Shown: positions 25,770 to 34,827, counted from the stretch's first letter. The stretch: 44,306 bases of DNA from Comamonadaceae bacterium (GCA_947450895.1 CANFWT010000014.1:1-44306), one strand, 5' to 3'. Translations and numbers: made by a program. Notes: generated from the letters alone by a model not told the origin.

Positions 25770-26100
25770 CGTACTCCATAGCCGATGATGCACTGACTTG
25801 GCCCGGTTGATTGGCAAGCCAGTTTTCGTCCAACGGCGCCGGACTGACTTACGCCAGCGTCGGTTGCAGTCGAGTACGGTGGTACTAAAAAATCCAAACG
25901 AGCACCTTGACCAGCGCGTCACGTCTGGTCTTGAATCGCGTCGGTGCAGGTGCTCTGCATGCAGTGAACTCAAAAGCGTCTCGCGGCAGGCCTTGTCCCA
26001 GCGCCTGAACCACCGGCGCATCGAGACAGTGATGTGGTACTCGACCAATACCCCTGGAAATCCCTGCTGGCATGTGGGCCTCCCCTGGCACTGTGGAAGA
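25770..26100 (-). pseudogene. IS3-family transposase OrfB remnant
   Basis: Read on the - strand, the region encodes the C-terminal part of an IS3-family DDE transposase. Around 26070-25980 segments resembling ASRDFQG, EYHITVSM and WDKAC can be read in shifting frames, then ETLLSSLHAEHLHRR. The end reads RFKTRRDALVKVLVWIF, stop, YHRTRLQPTLA, stop, VSPAPLDENWLANQ, matching the family's NRTRLHSTLGYVSP ending. Two in-frame stops and frameshifts show it is dead. The final codons (SAMEYAFQG) recur beside the tRNA-Arg at 41190-41265. No complete inverted repeat pair was found. Confidence 0.8.
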
Positions 26101-26473
26101 TCATGTCCGCCTTTGAGCCCCCGAAAGCTGTGTTGGCAGGAGGTGTCTTTTGAAAAAATAAGCAAATAAAAATGATTACTAAAATTGACATGATTACAAT
26201 TTAGACATGTCAATAGTTGAATTGTTTCAAACGAAAATGTATAGCGCTAAGTGGTTGCGTTTTTCTGCTTCACGTTTTTGGTTCAATAGGACGTGGCCCC
26301 TCAGCACGACATTGCTCCAAAGTCGGTCGAAAGTGGTGGCGCCAAGCGCTGCCTCGTGTGACCACCGAGTCGCTTTTGGGTATGAACTTGGTGCGCGGAT
26401 CGGTCCGATGCCGCACTTTGTATCGGGGTCTTTTGATAGAGGCCTTGCCAGTCGCCTTATGCGAGTGCCAAGG
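26101..26473. other. Intergenic stretch upstream of first glycosyltransferase
   Basis: This 373-base stretch is AT-rich at 26150-26230. An open frame in phase with the glycosyltransferase runs back to ATG 26207, but its 89 extra codons have no counterpart in the second copy of the gene and read like non-coding sequence. No terminator or clear promoter pair was recognised. Confidence 0.5.
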
Positions 26474-27424
26474 ATGGCGATCCCGGCGGCTAGCAGTTTG
26501 TCTCTGCCCAAGGTCGCTATCCTTCTTTGCACCTTCCAAGGCGAAAACTACCTTGCTGAGCAACTGGATTCGATTGCAGCACAGACCCATGCCCATTGGG
26601 AAGTCTGGGCGTCTGACGACGCGTCAAAGGACGGTACTCGCACAGTGCTGGAGTCTTACGCGCGCAATTGGGGCTCTGGGCGCTTGGCGGTCCAATCTGG
26701 TCCCTGCAAGGGTTTTGTTGCCAACTTTTTGTCCCTGGTGTGCAAGGGGGATATTGATGCCCATTACTACGCCTATGCCGATCAGGACGACGTTTGGGAG
26801 TCTGACAAGTTGGCGCGTGCCCTTGCCTGGCTTGAGTCCGTGCCGCCAGGTATCCCTGCGGTCTATTGCTCAAGAACGCGCTTGGTCGACGCGCAAAACA
26901 ATGAAATTGGCTTGTCACCTTTGTTCTCCCGGTCGCCGAGCTTTGCGAATGCCTTAATGCAAAACATCGGCGGCGGCAATACGATGGTGTTTAACCGGGC
27001 CGCGCGCGATTTGCTTCAGTTGGCCGGTAAGGATGTGGACGTCATCACCCACGACTGGTGGACTTACCTCGTGGTCGTTGGCTGCGGTGGACATATTTAT
27101 TACGACCCCCGCCCTACGCTGCGCTACCGCCAGCACAAGACCAACTTGGTGGGCTCTAACGTGGGTTTTGTTGCGCGCCTTTCACGTATCGCCATGCTTT
27201 GGCGTGGGCGATTCAAGGAGCTCAATGATCGCCACCTTCAAGCGCTGGATTGCCTCCACTCCCAGATAACCAGTGCCAACAAAGAAATTCTCAATGAGTT
27301 TCGTGCAGCCCGGCACAAGCCTCTGCTTCCGCGCATAGTCGGGTTTTTAAGGTCGGGCATCCACCGCCAAACCCTGATGGGCAATATCGGGCTTGTTGTT
27401 GCTACGCTGTTCAAGAAGATGTAG
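26474..27424 (+). CDS. Glycosyltransferase family 2 protein (module A)
   Basis: A 316-residue GT2 enzyme, probably a rhamnosyltransferase-like polysaccharide glycosyltransferase. The nucleotide-sugar domain opens with KVAILLCTFQGENYLAEQL, includes the VWASDDASKDGT strand and the metal-binding YADQDDVW (from Tyr101), and ends with a cationic region. The start at ATG 26474 gives exactly the same length as the homologous gene at 33872, although no good ribosome site is seen and the frame extends to 26207. It begins the first wzm-wzt module, 5 bases before the permease gene. Confidence 0.83.
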   Translation: MAIPAASSLSLPKVAILLCTFQGENYLAEQLDSIAAQTHAHWEVWASDDASKDGTRTVLESYARNWGSGRLAVQSGPCKGFVANFLSLVCKGDIDAHYYAYADQDDVWESDKLARALAWLESVPPGIPAVYCSRTRLVDAQNNEIGLSPLFSRSPSFANALMQNIGGGNTMVFNRAARDLLQLAGKDVDVITHDWWTYLVVVGCGGHIYYDPRPTLRYRQHKTNLVGSNVGFVARLSRIAMLWRGRFKELNDRHLQALDCLHSQITSANKEILNEFRAARHKPLLPRIVGFLRSGIHRQTLMGNIGLVVATLFKKM

Positions 27425-27429
27425 CCGCC

Positions 27430-28284
27430 ATGTCCACCAGCCCACAAGGTGTGAACCCACATGCTTCCCATCCAACGTCGCTAGCTTCTTTGGGAAAAAG
27501 CCTTTTTCGCAATCGCCAACTGATAGCGCAAATGACCCGGCGCGAAGTAACCAGCCGCTACAAAGGCTCCGCCTTTGGGTTGGCGTGGTCGTTTTTTAAC
27601 CCTGTGTTCATGCTGGTGGTCTACACATTTGTGTTTTCTGAAATATTCAAATCCCGCTGGGGCGGGGCGGGCGGGGACGAAAGCAAAACACAGTTTGCGG
27701 TGGTGCTGTTTGTGGGCATGATTGTGCTGGGCCTATTCAGCGAGGTGCTCAACCGCGCCCCCGGTCTGGTGCTCGCTAACGTCAACTATGTCAAAAAAGT
27801 AGTCTTCCCCATCGAGATATTGCCCGTTGTTGCCATGGGCGCCGCGCTGTTCCACAGTCTTGTCAGTCTGGGCGTGCTGCTGGCTGCCTTTGGGCTGTTT
27901 AACGGTTTGCTGCATTGGACCGCTATTTTTACGCCGCTGGTGCTGCTGCCGCTGATTATTCTGACCACCGGCTTGGCTTGGATGCTCGCATCGCTGGGCG
28001 TGTTTTTGCGTGACGTGGGGCAAACCATCGGCATCATCACTACGGTGCTGATGTTTCTCTCGCCCGTGTTTTATCCAGTTACTGCGGTGCCGGTGCGATT
28101 TCGCCCATTCATCATGGCCAACCCGCTGACCTTCATCATCGAACAGGCGCGTGAAGTACTGATCTGGGGTCATTTGCCCGATTGGTTGGGTTTGGGTATC
28201 TACACAGCAGGTACTGCGGCAATAGCCTGGGCGGGCTATGCCTGGTTCCAGAAAACGCGTAAAGGCTTTGCCGATGTCCTCTGA
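27430..28284 (+). CDS. wzm: ABC-2 type polysaccharide export permease Wzm (module A)
   Basis: A 284-residue inner-membrane permease of O-antigen and teichoic acid exporters. The N-terminal amphipathic segment (QLIAQMTRREVTSRYKGSAFGLAWSF) is typical, followed by about six membrane helices. It is the same length as its paralogue at 34828-35682, and by eye about four residues in five agree. The ATPase gene overlaps its end by 11 bases (ATG 28274, stop at 28282), so the pair is translationally coupled. It should export a lipid-linked polysaccharide across the inner membrane. Confidence 0.92.
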   Translation: MSTSPQGVNPHASHPTSLASLGKSLFRNRQLIAQMTRREVTSRYKGSAFGLAWSFFNPVFMLVVYTFVFSEIFKSRWGGAGGDESKTQFAVVLFVGMIVLGLFSEVLNRAPGLVLANVNYVKKVVFPIEILPVVAMGAALFHSLVSLGVLLAAFGLFNGLLHWTAIFTPLVLLPLIILTTGLAWMLASLGVFLRDVGQTIGIITTVLMFLSPVFYPVTAVPVRFRPFIMANPLTFIIEQAREVLIWGHLPDWLGLGIYTAGTAAIAWAGYAWFQKTRKGFADVL

Positions 28285-29626
28285 CGATATTGCCATCCGC
28301 GTCGAAAACTTAAGCAAGTGCTACGACATCTACCCGAATCCGCGCGACCGGCTTAAGCAATTTGTCTTTCCCCACCTGCAACGCTTACTCGGCAGAGTGG
28401 CAAAGAAATACTTTAAGGAATTTTGGGCGCTAAAAGACGTGTCGTTTGAAATAAAAAAAGGCGAAACAGTCGGCATTATCGGTCGTAACGGCAGTGGTAA
28501 ATCAACCCTGTTGCAAATGATCTGCGGGACGTTGAACCCCACCAGCGGCAGCATTCAAATCCATGGCCGCGTTGCTGCGTTATTGGAGCTTGGGTCTGGA
28601 TTTAACCCCGAATTTACCGGGCGTGAAAACGTGTACATGAATGCCTCGGTGCTTGGCTTAGGTAACGCCGAGATCGATGAACGATTCAATGAAATTATTG
28701 AATTCGCCGATATTGGTGATTTCATCGAGCAGCCAGTTAAAACATATTCCAGCGGCATGATGGTGAGGCTGGCATTTGCCGTTATCGCTCATGTGGATGC
28801 GGACATCTTGGTGATCGACGAAGCATTGGCAGTTGGTGACGCTTTTTTTACACAAAAGTGCATGCGGTTTTTACGAACCTTCATGAAAAATGGAACGGTG
28901 TTGTTTGTAAGTCATGATACCGGAAGTATTAAAAATTTGTGTAGCTACGCTTTTTGGCTTCAACAGGGAAAAGTATTAAAGGAGGGTTCGCCAAAAGATG
29001 TTTGTGAGCTTTATCTTGAAGCATTCTACGAATCGCAACAGGGGAGGAGTAGTGTTATGAAATTGAGATCAATGATATTGCCGGATGAATCTTACGATCA
29101 CAAAGATCAGCGTCTAGAGTTTATAAATAGTACGAATTTACGCAACGATTTACAGGTATTTAAATTTAATCAAGCCGCCGCTTCATTTGGAAAAGGTGGA
29201 GCCAAAATTATTGATGTGCGTCTCTTAGACATAAATAAAACCCCACTAGCATGGGTGGTCGGAGGCGAAAAAGTAACTATAAGAATAATGGTCCACGTGT
29301 TCCAAGATTTAAATTCTCCTATTATCGGTTTTTCGGTGAAGGATCAAAAAGGTCAAATTTTATTTGGAGATAACACATTTTTCTCACATATAGAAAAAGC
29401 ATTGTTTTGTAAAGAGGACAGCAAGCTTCAGGCAGACTTTACATTTCATATGCCATTACTCCCGGCGGGTGATTACAGCATTACGACTGCCGTCGCCAAT
29501 GGCACTCAAGAAATACATGAGCAACATCATTGGGTTCATGATGCTGTTATTTTCAAATCAGAATCGAGTAGTGTTTCATCTGGTCTTATTGGAATACCAA
29601 TGCTCGAAATTAAAGTTTTTAACTAA
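28274..29626 (+). CDS. wzt: Polysaccharide export ATPase Wzt with C-terminal glycan-binding domain (module A)
   Basis: A 450-residue ATPase. The nucleotide-binding domain has Walker A GRNGSGKST (residues 70-78), the signature YSSGMMVRLAFA and Walker B ILVIDEALAVGD near residue 180. Residues from about 260 form an extra beta-rich domain (for example AKIIDVRLLDINKTPLAWVVGG) like the Wzt C-terminal domain that recognises the finished O-antigen in ABC-dependent pathways. DNA becomes clearly AT-rich from about 28860, inside the gene. The C-terminal half does not match the paralogue at 35672, although the ATPase halves do, suggesting exchange of the specificity domain. Confidence 0.9.
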   Translation: MSSDDIAIRVENLSKCYDIYPNPRDRLKQFVFPHLQRLLGRVAKKYFKEFWALKDVSFEIKKGETVGIIGRNGSGKSTLLQMICGTLNPTSGSIQIHGRVAALLELGSGFNPEFTGRENVYMNASVLGLGNAEIDERFNEIIEFADIGDFIEQPVKTYSSGMMVRLAFAVIAHVDADILVIDEALAVGDAFFTQKCMRFLRTFMKNGTVLFVSHDTGSIKNLCSYAFWLQQGKVLKEGSPKDVCELYLEAFYESQQGRSSVMKLRSMILPDESYDHKDQRLEFINSTNLRNDLQVFKFNQAAASFGKGGAKIIDVRLLDINKTPLAWVVGGEKVTIRIMVHVFQDLNSPIIGFSVKDQKGQILFGDNTFFSHIEKALFCKEDSKLQADFTFHMPLLPAGDYSITTAVANGTQEIHEQHHWVHDAVIFKSESSSVSSGLIGIPMLEIKVFN

Positions 29627-29663
29627 TAAAAATTCCTCAGTCAGAATTCAAATTTATAAAAAT

Positions 29664-32375
29664 ATGGCACATCCTCAGCAAGTAGAGTTCTGCACCTCAG
29701 TAAAGCAAAAGTATCCGCATTTTTTTAACAATCGGATTGTCTTGGATGTCGGTGCATTAGATGTCAATGGAAACAATCAGTATTTATTTGAAGATTGTTT
29801 GTATATTGGCATAGATCTATTGCCCGGAAAAAATGTTGACTTTACTTCCAAAGGACATGAACTAAATCTTCCAGCTGAAAATATTGACGTCATATTGTCG
29901 ACGGAATGTTTTGAGCACGATAAGTTCTATGCGTTAACACTTAAGAACATCATTCGCATGCTGAAGCCGGGGGGATTATTTTTATTTTCTTGCGCAACTA
30001 CGGGACGGCCCGAGCATGGTACTCGTCGAACCACGCCAGAAGATGCACCGTTCACACAAGAATTCGACGATTGGGGTGATTATTATAAAAATCTAGATGA
30101 GTCTGATATACGCTGTGTTGTAGATATAGACTCCATTTTCGAAAGCTATTCATTTTCAATTGGTAAGGAAACATGCGATCTGTATTTTTGGGGTATAAAA
30201 AAAGGGGTATTAAGTACCCGAAATGACTACTCTTTTCAAATACACCAGAATTCGCTACGATCAGATCTTAAGATGCAGGAGAGGGTGACCGCAAATCTTC
30301 TTTTTGACTTGGCCGAGCGGTCTAATCAAATCGGTGGATTGAATGATGCACTGGACGATCGAGACGGGCAAATTAGTATCCTAAACCAGGCATTGGCTGA
30401 CCGGGAGGGGCATGTCAGTAGCCTGAGCCAGGCTTTGGGCAAGCTAACCGGTCAGATCAACGACCTGAACCAGGTATTGGCCGACCGAGAGGTGCGCATC
30501 AGCGGTCTGAACCAAGCTTTGACTGCGCAAGATAAAAAAATGAAGTTTATTACTACTTCGAACTCTTGGCAATTAACTAAGCCAATACGTTTTATTGGGC
30601 GTTTACTCCGGGGCGATTGGCATGTAATACATGCATCGTTACCGAACATTCCAACAGAGCGTGTTTCAGAATTATTACGACAAACAAGAACACTTGCCGA
30701 TTTTTTGGTACGTGGAGATTTCGTTGGTCTGAAAAATCGAATGGAAAAGCGAAAAGTTTTCAGAGGTACCATCGATACCCAACTCGCGATAAAACGGACT
30801 AAGGATCCAATTCTTTGGGGAATAATTACAACGCAGCATACGTTATTCGTTGCACACATAGTAGCGGAGCAATTGCAAGCACACGGCTACCAGGTGCAAG
30901 TAATGATCGAAGCGCCTCAGCATTTTGATAACGACATGTACGTCGTGATTTGCCCACAGATGTTTACAAAACTTCCGCCGGGAGAGAAACGAATTACCTT
31001 TCAGATGGAGCAGTCTGTTAGTTCACGTTGGTTTACTAACGAGTATATAGAGATACTGCAAAATTCAATCGCCGTTTTGGATTATTCATTAAAAAATATT
31101 GATTTCTTGAGTAGGAAGGGTGTTGCTTACCCTCACATTCACTATTTGCCGGTAGGTACGTCATTAACTTATGGGAGTGCCATTATTAATGTCGATAAAA
31201 AATATGATATTTTATTTTATGGGGATAGCAGCAGCTCGTTACGACGTCGCGAAATGCTTAACGCGTTAAGTCAGCGTTACAAAGTACAAGTCATTAATGA
31301 AGCATTTGGTATTAAAATTCAGGAGGAGATAAAGCAGGCTAGGCTCATCATTAACCTTCATTACTATGAAAATGCGTTATTAGAGATGCCTCGTATTCAA
31401 GAGTGTCTGTCATTGGGTGTGCCAGTGGTATCTGAATCAGCACAAGATCAGGATGATTATCCGGAGTTGGCTAATGCAGTTATTTTTTTTGAGCAAGGAT
31501 CTATTGTTGCAATGCTTACAGCAGTCGAGATGGCATTGAAAGGTCCCCCAACATCGCAGGTTATTGCTAACTCGATGGCGTTAAGCAAGCAGCGCTTCAC
31601 ATTTATGTTTGATCGTTTCTTGATTGCGATGAACTACATTTCAACTAGTCATGTTACGGAAATGCCTCTTCCGTTACCGAGTTTTATTGATCGAGTTGCA
31701 CTTTCTTTGCCTGAAACCATAGCACGGCGGAATATTTTCGAAGCTGTCAAACCAATCAACTGTTTGGTTTTTGATGGAATCCGGAGCCGCCCAGGATGGA
31801 TCGGGTGCGGCCTAAGTTATCTGGCGCTCGCGCAGCATGCTCTCAAGCATGGGCTTAGTCGGCTAACGGTCATGGAAGACGACGTTGTGTTGCCGCATGA
31901 CTTTGAATTGAGAGTCGCAATAGTGCACGAGTATCTTGATACAAGATGTGGCAACTGGGATATATTCGCGGGGCTTGTTGCTGCACTGCATCCTGATGCA
32001 AAGATCCTATCATATGATATTTTTAAAGGCATTACTTTTGTCACAATAAATAAAATGACGAGTATGGTATTTAATATTTATTCTGAAAAAGTTATGCGAT
32101 TGTTGGCGTCATGGGATCCGGGAAATTTGGATTCATCAGCGAATACTATTGATCGATTTTTGGAGAGTCAGAGTGATTTACGTATCGTTGTAGCCCTTCC
32201 GTTCTTTGTCGAACATAGAGAGGATGTTAACTCAACATTATGGGGTTTCCGGAATAATCAATATAACGATATGATTGCTGCAAGTGAGAGATCATTGCTA
32301 AATATGACTGCTGTACGATATAGCCAGGAACAGACCGAGAGTATCCCGTATCGCGAGGTTTTTTCTACCAGATAG
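29664..32375 (+). CDS. Multidomain methyltransferase - coiled coil - glycosyltransferase (GT25-like C-terminus)
   Basis: A 903-residue fusion. Residues 20-190 form a SAM methyltransferase (motif I VLDVGALD from Val26, later LKNIIRMLKPGGLFLF). Residues 226-295 are five 14-residue heptad-like repeats (LNQALADREGHVSS type) predicted to be coiled coil. The centre resembles a GT-B glycosyltransferase or CgeB-like domain (ILFYGDSSSSLRRREML, PRIQECLSLGVPVVSE). The end resembles GT25 LPS glycosyltransferases (GCGLSYLALAQHA, EDD at 738-740). An open frame extends back to 29469, inside wzt, but ATG 29664 starts before the first domain. The DNA is strongly AT-rich, suggesting transfer. It likely builds or caps the glycan exported by module A. 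Confidence 0.8.
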   Translation: MAHPQQVEFCTSVKQKYPHFFNNRIVLDVGALDVNGNNQYLFEDCLYIGIDLLPGKNVDFTSKGHELNLPAENIDVILSTECFEHDKFYALTLKNIIRMLKPGGLFLFSCATTGRPEHGTRRTTPEDAPFTQEFDDWGDYYKNLDESDIRCVVDIDSIFESYSFSIGKETCDLYFWGIKKGVLSTRNDYSFQIHQNSLRSDLKMQERVTANLLFDLAERSNQIGGLNDALDDRDGQISILNQALADREGHVSSLSQALGKLTGQINDLNQVLADREVRISGLNQALTAQDKKMKFITTSNSWQLTKPIRFIGRLLRGDWHVIHASLPNIPTERVSELLRQTRTLADFLVRGDFVGLKNRMEKRKVFRGTIDTQLAIKRTKDPILWGIITTQHTLFVAHIVAEQLQAHGYQVQVMIEAPQHFDNDMYVVICPQMFTKLPPGEKRITFQMEQSVSSRWFTNEYIEILQNSIAVLDYSLKNIDFLSRKGVAYPHIHYLPVGTSLTYGSAIINVDKKYDILFYGDSSSSLRRREMLNALSQRYKVQVINEAFGIKIQEEIKQARLIINLHYYENALLEMPRIQECLSLGVPVVSESAQDQDDYPELANAVIFFEQGSIVAMLTAVEMALKGPPTSQVIANSMALSKQRFTFMFDRFLIAMNYISTSHVTEMPLPLPSFIDRVALSLPETIARRNIFEAVKPINCLVFDGIRSRPGWIGCGLSYLALAQHALKHGLSRLTVMEDDVVLPHDFELRVAIVHEYLDTRCGNWDIFAGLVAALHPDAKILSYDIFKGITFVTINKMTSMVFNIYSEKVMRLLASWDPGNLDSSANTIDRFLESQSDLRIVVALPFFVEHREDVNSTLWGFRNNQYNDMIAASERSLLNMTAVRYSQEQTESIPYREVFSTR
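30339..30548 (+). repeat. Five tandem 42-bp units encoding coiled coil
   Basis: Five units of 42 bases encode 14-residue repeats beginning LNDAL, LNQAL, LSQAL, LNQVL and LNQAL inside the 903-residue fusion gene. The repeats are GC-richer than the surrounding gene. Unit number could change in frame and alter the length of the rod between domains. Confidence 0.75.
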
Positions 32376-32943
32376 GCGGTTGAATTTGATTATTAAATTC
32401 TGGATATCAGCGCTTTTTTGAGCGTTTGTTTTAGATTTGTGATCGTGATGATGTTCAGGCGGCTATTGTTTGATCGATGTAGATAGCTATTTGATATATT
32501 TGACTTTATTGACTCGACTAGGTTGCATGCTTTCCGAGGCCTACTGGCGCATTCAGTTGTAGCGGAATATCTTTCAGATTAAGAGTGAAGACCACATTGT
32601 GGGCGGTTTCCTTAAAGATTTGGTGGTGGTACGGTTCCAACCAGCGTTTATCGGGGAATAAGCCGGCACAGTGAAGCGCTGTTGTTCAGGCTCCGATAGC
32701 GTTATAGAACGGTGGGCGTGGCCACAAATTTCTGAATCGGGGAAGCGCTTTTTATACCATTTGCGAACATATTCTTTGAATAACAAAGAACGAAAAAATT
32801 CGCCGCTCGCTCGCCCTAGGTAGCAGGGCGGGTCGTGGGATGCGGAGTTTCTGGTGGTAGGCCTACATTGGCAGCTTATTTTTGCCCGTCGCAGCTTTCT
32901 GCCCTGATCGAGGATCCGCCCTGAGAAAAGAGTCAAGGTCTAA
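32376..32943. other. Decayed stretch between modules
   Basis: A 568-base stretch without an intact gene. On the - strand, two fragments in different frames read like parts of one lost protein: EFFRSLLFKEYVRKWYKKRF (about 32805-32740), then, after a frameshift, GLFPDKRWLEPYHHQIFK and NVVFTLNLKDIPLQLNAP (about 32666-32548). I could not name the family. A short self-complementary stretch, GCCCTAGGTAGCAGGGC, lies at 32812-32828. Confidence 0.4.
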
Positions 32944-33110
32944 ATGACCCGCCGCCATGCAAGGCGCTTGGCGCGAGGCCTTGAGCGCCTATGGCAACGG
33001 TACAACTTTAAGCTGGAACGCCTGATTGAACAGTGCCACCATATCGAAACTCAGGTGTCAGTCGACTTGGATCGTGCCTTCGTGTGCCTGGGCAAGCGCG
33101 ACCTTTGTGG
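32944..33110 (+). pseudogene. Fragment of acyl-CoA carboxylase alpha gene
   Basis: This segment aligns with 23104-23266 inside the biotin carboxylase gene (shared runs such as GGCGCGAGGCC, TGAGCGCCTATGGCAACGG and CATATCGAAA), but with many substitutions. It joins directly to a BKACE fragment; relative to the intact locus about 1.86 kb between the two is missing. It is a relic of a duplication of the region at 23-25.6 kb and cannot encode a working domain. Confidence 0.8.
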
Positions 33111-33112
33111 TC

Positions 33113-33547
33113 CCTGGTGTTTGACAACCCGGTGGCCAAGGTGCAGCAAGTCCTGGACGTGATGGCCGCGTTCGCTCGGTCACCATGTACATCAAAGCAG
33201 GCATGTTGAAACCCGGCATGGGCCGCGCCGAATACAACCTGGTTATGGGTGTGGCCTCGGGCATGCCCTGCGACGCCGAGCTGCTGGCCTTGCTGCCGCG
33301 CTATATGGCGCCCGAGAGCGTGTGGCAAAGCACGCTGATTGGCCGCGCTGAAATCTGGCCGGTGCACCAAAAGACCGCCGACATGGGCGGCATGCTGCGC
33401 ACCGGGCTGGAAGACACTTTTTATCTACCCAGCGGCGCGCGCGCCAGCAGTAACGGAGCCCTGATCGCCGAACTTGCCCTGTGCGCCCAGCGCGCGGGCC
33501 GCGCCGTAGCCACGCCCCAAGAGGCCAGAACCCTGCTCCAGCTCTAG
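33113..33547 (+). pseudogene. Truncated duplicate of the BKACE gene
   Basis: The 3' half of the BKACE gene is repeated here. From 33173 to 33599 it matches 25226-25652 without gaps and with only about eleven differences, including the stop codon and the downstream hairpin. Upstream, 45 bases of the parent (25181-25225) are replaced by two, which shifts the frame, and the start is missing. A 120-codon open frame (33185-33547) remains and would give the C-terminal part of the barrel only, without the metal-binding histidines. Non-functional by inspection. Confidence 0.88.
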
Positions 33548-33590
33548 CTGCGCACGCCGCTTTGCGGCGGTCGCACGGCTTCGCAGAGGG

Positions 33591-33641
33591 CTTGGCTGCG
33601 ACCATAGCGTTTGTTGGATTAATTCCCCGCCATCGCCTTAC
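33591..33641 (+). pseudogene. tRNA-Arg 3'-half-like relic (middle copy)
   Basis: The sequence from CTTGGCT onward (GCGACCATAG, GGATTAATTCCCCGCCATCGCC, then ACAAAAC) can be aligned with the anticodon-to-CCA half of the tRNA-Arg at 41086-41135 and is followed, as there, by the GAACAGAAATGTTC terminator. Similarity is weaker than for the left copy, so the call rests largely on the shared order and the terminator. Confidence 0.4.
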
Positions 33642-33642
33642 A

Positions 33643-33675
33643 AAACCCCAGAACAGAAATGTTCTGGGGTTTTTC
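33643..33675 (+). terminator. Rho-independent terminator, GAACAGAAATGTTC type (middle)
   Basis: A perfect 13-base-pair stem, AAACCCCAGAACA with TGTTCTGGGGTTT, around a GAAA loop, followed by TTCGC. It matches the terminator after the tRNA-Arg at 41144, but with CCCCAG/CTGGGG in place of CCCTAG/CTAGGG, so pairing is kept by paired changes. Confidence 0.9.
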
Positions 33676-33871
33676 GCTTTTATCGTGATGTAGCTCACCG
33701 CGCCCAATACCTTGCGGCGGTATCTTTCACGCAACAAAACTAATCCGGTACGCCGCGTACAGAGCAGTAAATAAATATTTGAATATTTATTTACGTTGTA
33801 AACACGTGCGGATTTTTTTGCTAATAAAAAGTGGTTCAAAAATACCTATTAAACGCCAGGGAGAACTGGGA

Positions 33872-34822
33872 ATGAATATGCTGTTACCCAGTGATGCTTC
33901 TCTGCCAAAAGTGGCTATTTTGCTGTGTACTTTCCAGGGGCAAAGTTATCTGGCGGAGCAGCTTGACTCGTTTGCTGCACAAACCCATACCCACTGGGAA
34001 GTATGGGCGTCCGATGATGGATCGAAGGATGGAACACGCTCTGTACTGTGGTCCTACCTTGCCAAGTGGGGGCTGGGTCGGCTGACGCTTCACCGCGGCC
34101 CATCGAAGGGGTATGTTGCCAACTTTTTGTCGCTGACCTGCAAGCCGGAAATCGAAGCGGACTATTTCGCGTATGCAGATCAGGATGATATTTGGGATGC
34201 GGACAAATTGGAGCGTGCCCTTGCGTGGCTTGCGTCCGTGCCGGCGGGCATACCCGCCGTCTATTGCTCCAGGACGCGCCTGGTGGACGCGCAAAACCAT
34301 GAAATCGGCCTGTCCACGCTGTTTAGTCGACCACCGAGCTTTGCCAACGCCTTGATGCAAAACCTTGGCGGTGGCAACACCATGGTGTTTAACCAAGCGA
34401 CGCACGCCTTGCTCCAAAAAGCGGGGCCCGATGTGGATGTGGTGACCCACGACTGGTGGACTTACCTGGTGGTCATGGGCTGTGGCGGGCGGGCCTATTA
34501 CGACCCCCGGCCCACGCTGCGCTACCGCCAGCACGGGGGCAATCTGGTGGGCTCCAATGTCAGCTTTGCGTCGCGTATTTCGCGCATTGCCATGCTTTGG
34601 CAAGGGCGGTTCAGGGATTTAAACGACCGGCATGTATGCGCATTGGGGCGTCTTAGCGCGCACTTGACGAGCGACAGCAAAAAAATTCTCAACGAGTTTC
34701 GGTGTTCAAGAAACCGGGGGCTGTTTCCCCGCGTTTTGGGCTTTTTGCGATCAGGCATTTACCGCCAAACCCTCATGGGAAATATCGGTCTGGTGGTCGC
34801 GACTCTTTTTAAAAAAATATAG
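33872..34822 (+). CDS. Glycosyltransferase family 2 protein (module B)
   Basis: A 316-residue GT2 glycosyltransferase paralogous to the gene at 26474, exactly 7398 bases further on. It has the same KVAILLCTFQG opening, VWASDDGSKDGT, YADQDDIW and C-terminal LRSGIYRQTLMGNIGLVVATLFKK ending. A GGGAGA ribosome site ahead of ATG 33872 supports the start. It leads the second wzm-wzt module, 5 bases before the permease. Divergence from copy A is spread along the protein, consistent with an old duplication or separate acquisition. Confidence 0.88.
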   Translation: MNMLLPSDASLPKVAILLCTFQGQSYLAEQLDSFAAQTHTHWEVWASDDGSKDGTRSVLWSYLAKWGLGRLTLHRGPSKGYVANFLSLTCKPEIEADYFAYADQDDIWDADKLERALAWLASVPAGIPAVYCSRTRLVDAQNHEIGLSTLFSRPPSFANALMQNLGGGNTMVFNQATHALLQKAGPDVDVVTHDWWTYLVVMGCGGRAYYDPRPTLRYRQHGGNLVGSNVSFASRISRIAMLWQGRFRDLNDRHVCALGRLSAHLTSDSKKILNEFRCSRNRGLFPRVLGFLRSGIYRQTLMGNIGLVVATLFKKI

Positions 34823-34827
34823 CCGCC

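Noticed and set aside
26207..26473. 89-codon N-terminal extension of the first glycosyltransferase
   Set aside because: The paralogue at 33872 lacks it, the residues show no fold-like pattern, and starting at 26474 gives exactly equal protein lengths.
33185..33547. Functional 120-residue short BKACE protein
   Set aside because: It lacks the start, the first half of the barrel and the metal-binding histidines, and the upstream sequence is frameshifted; treated as a pseudogene despite the open frame.
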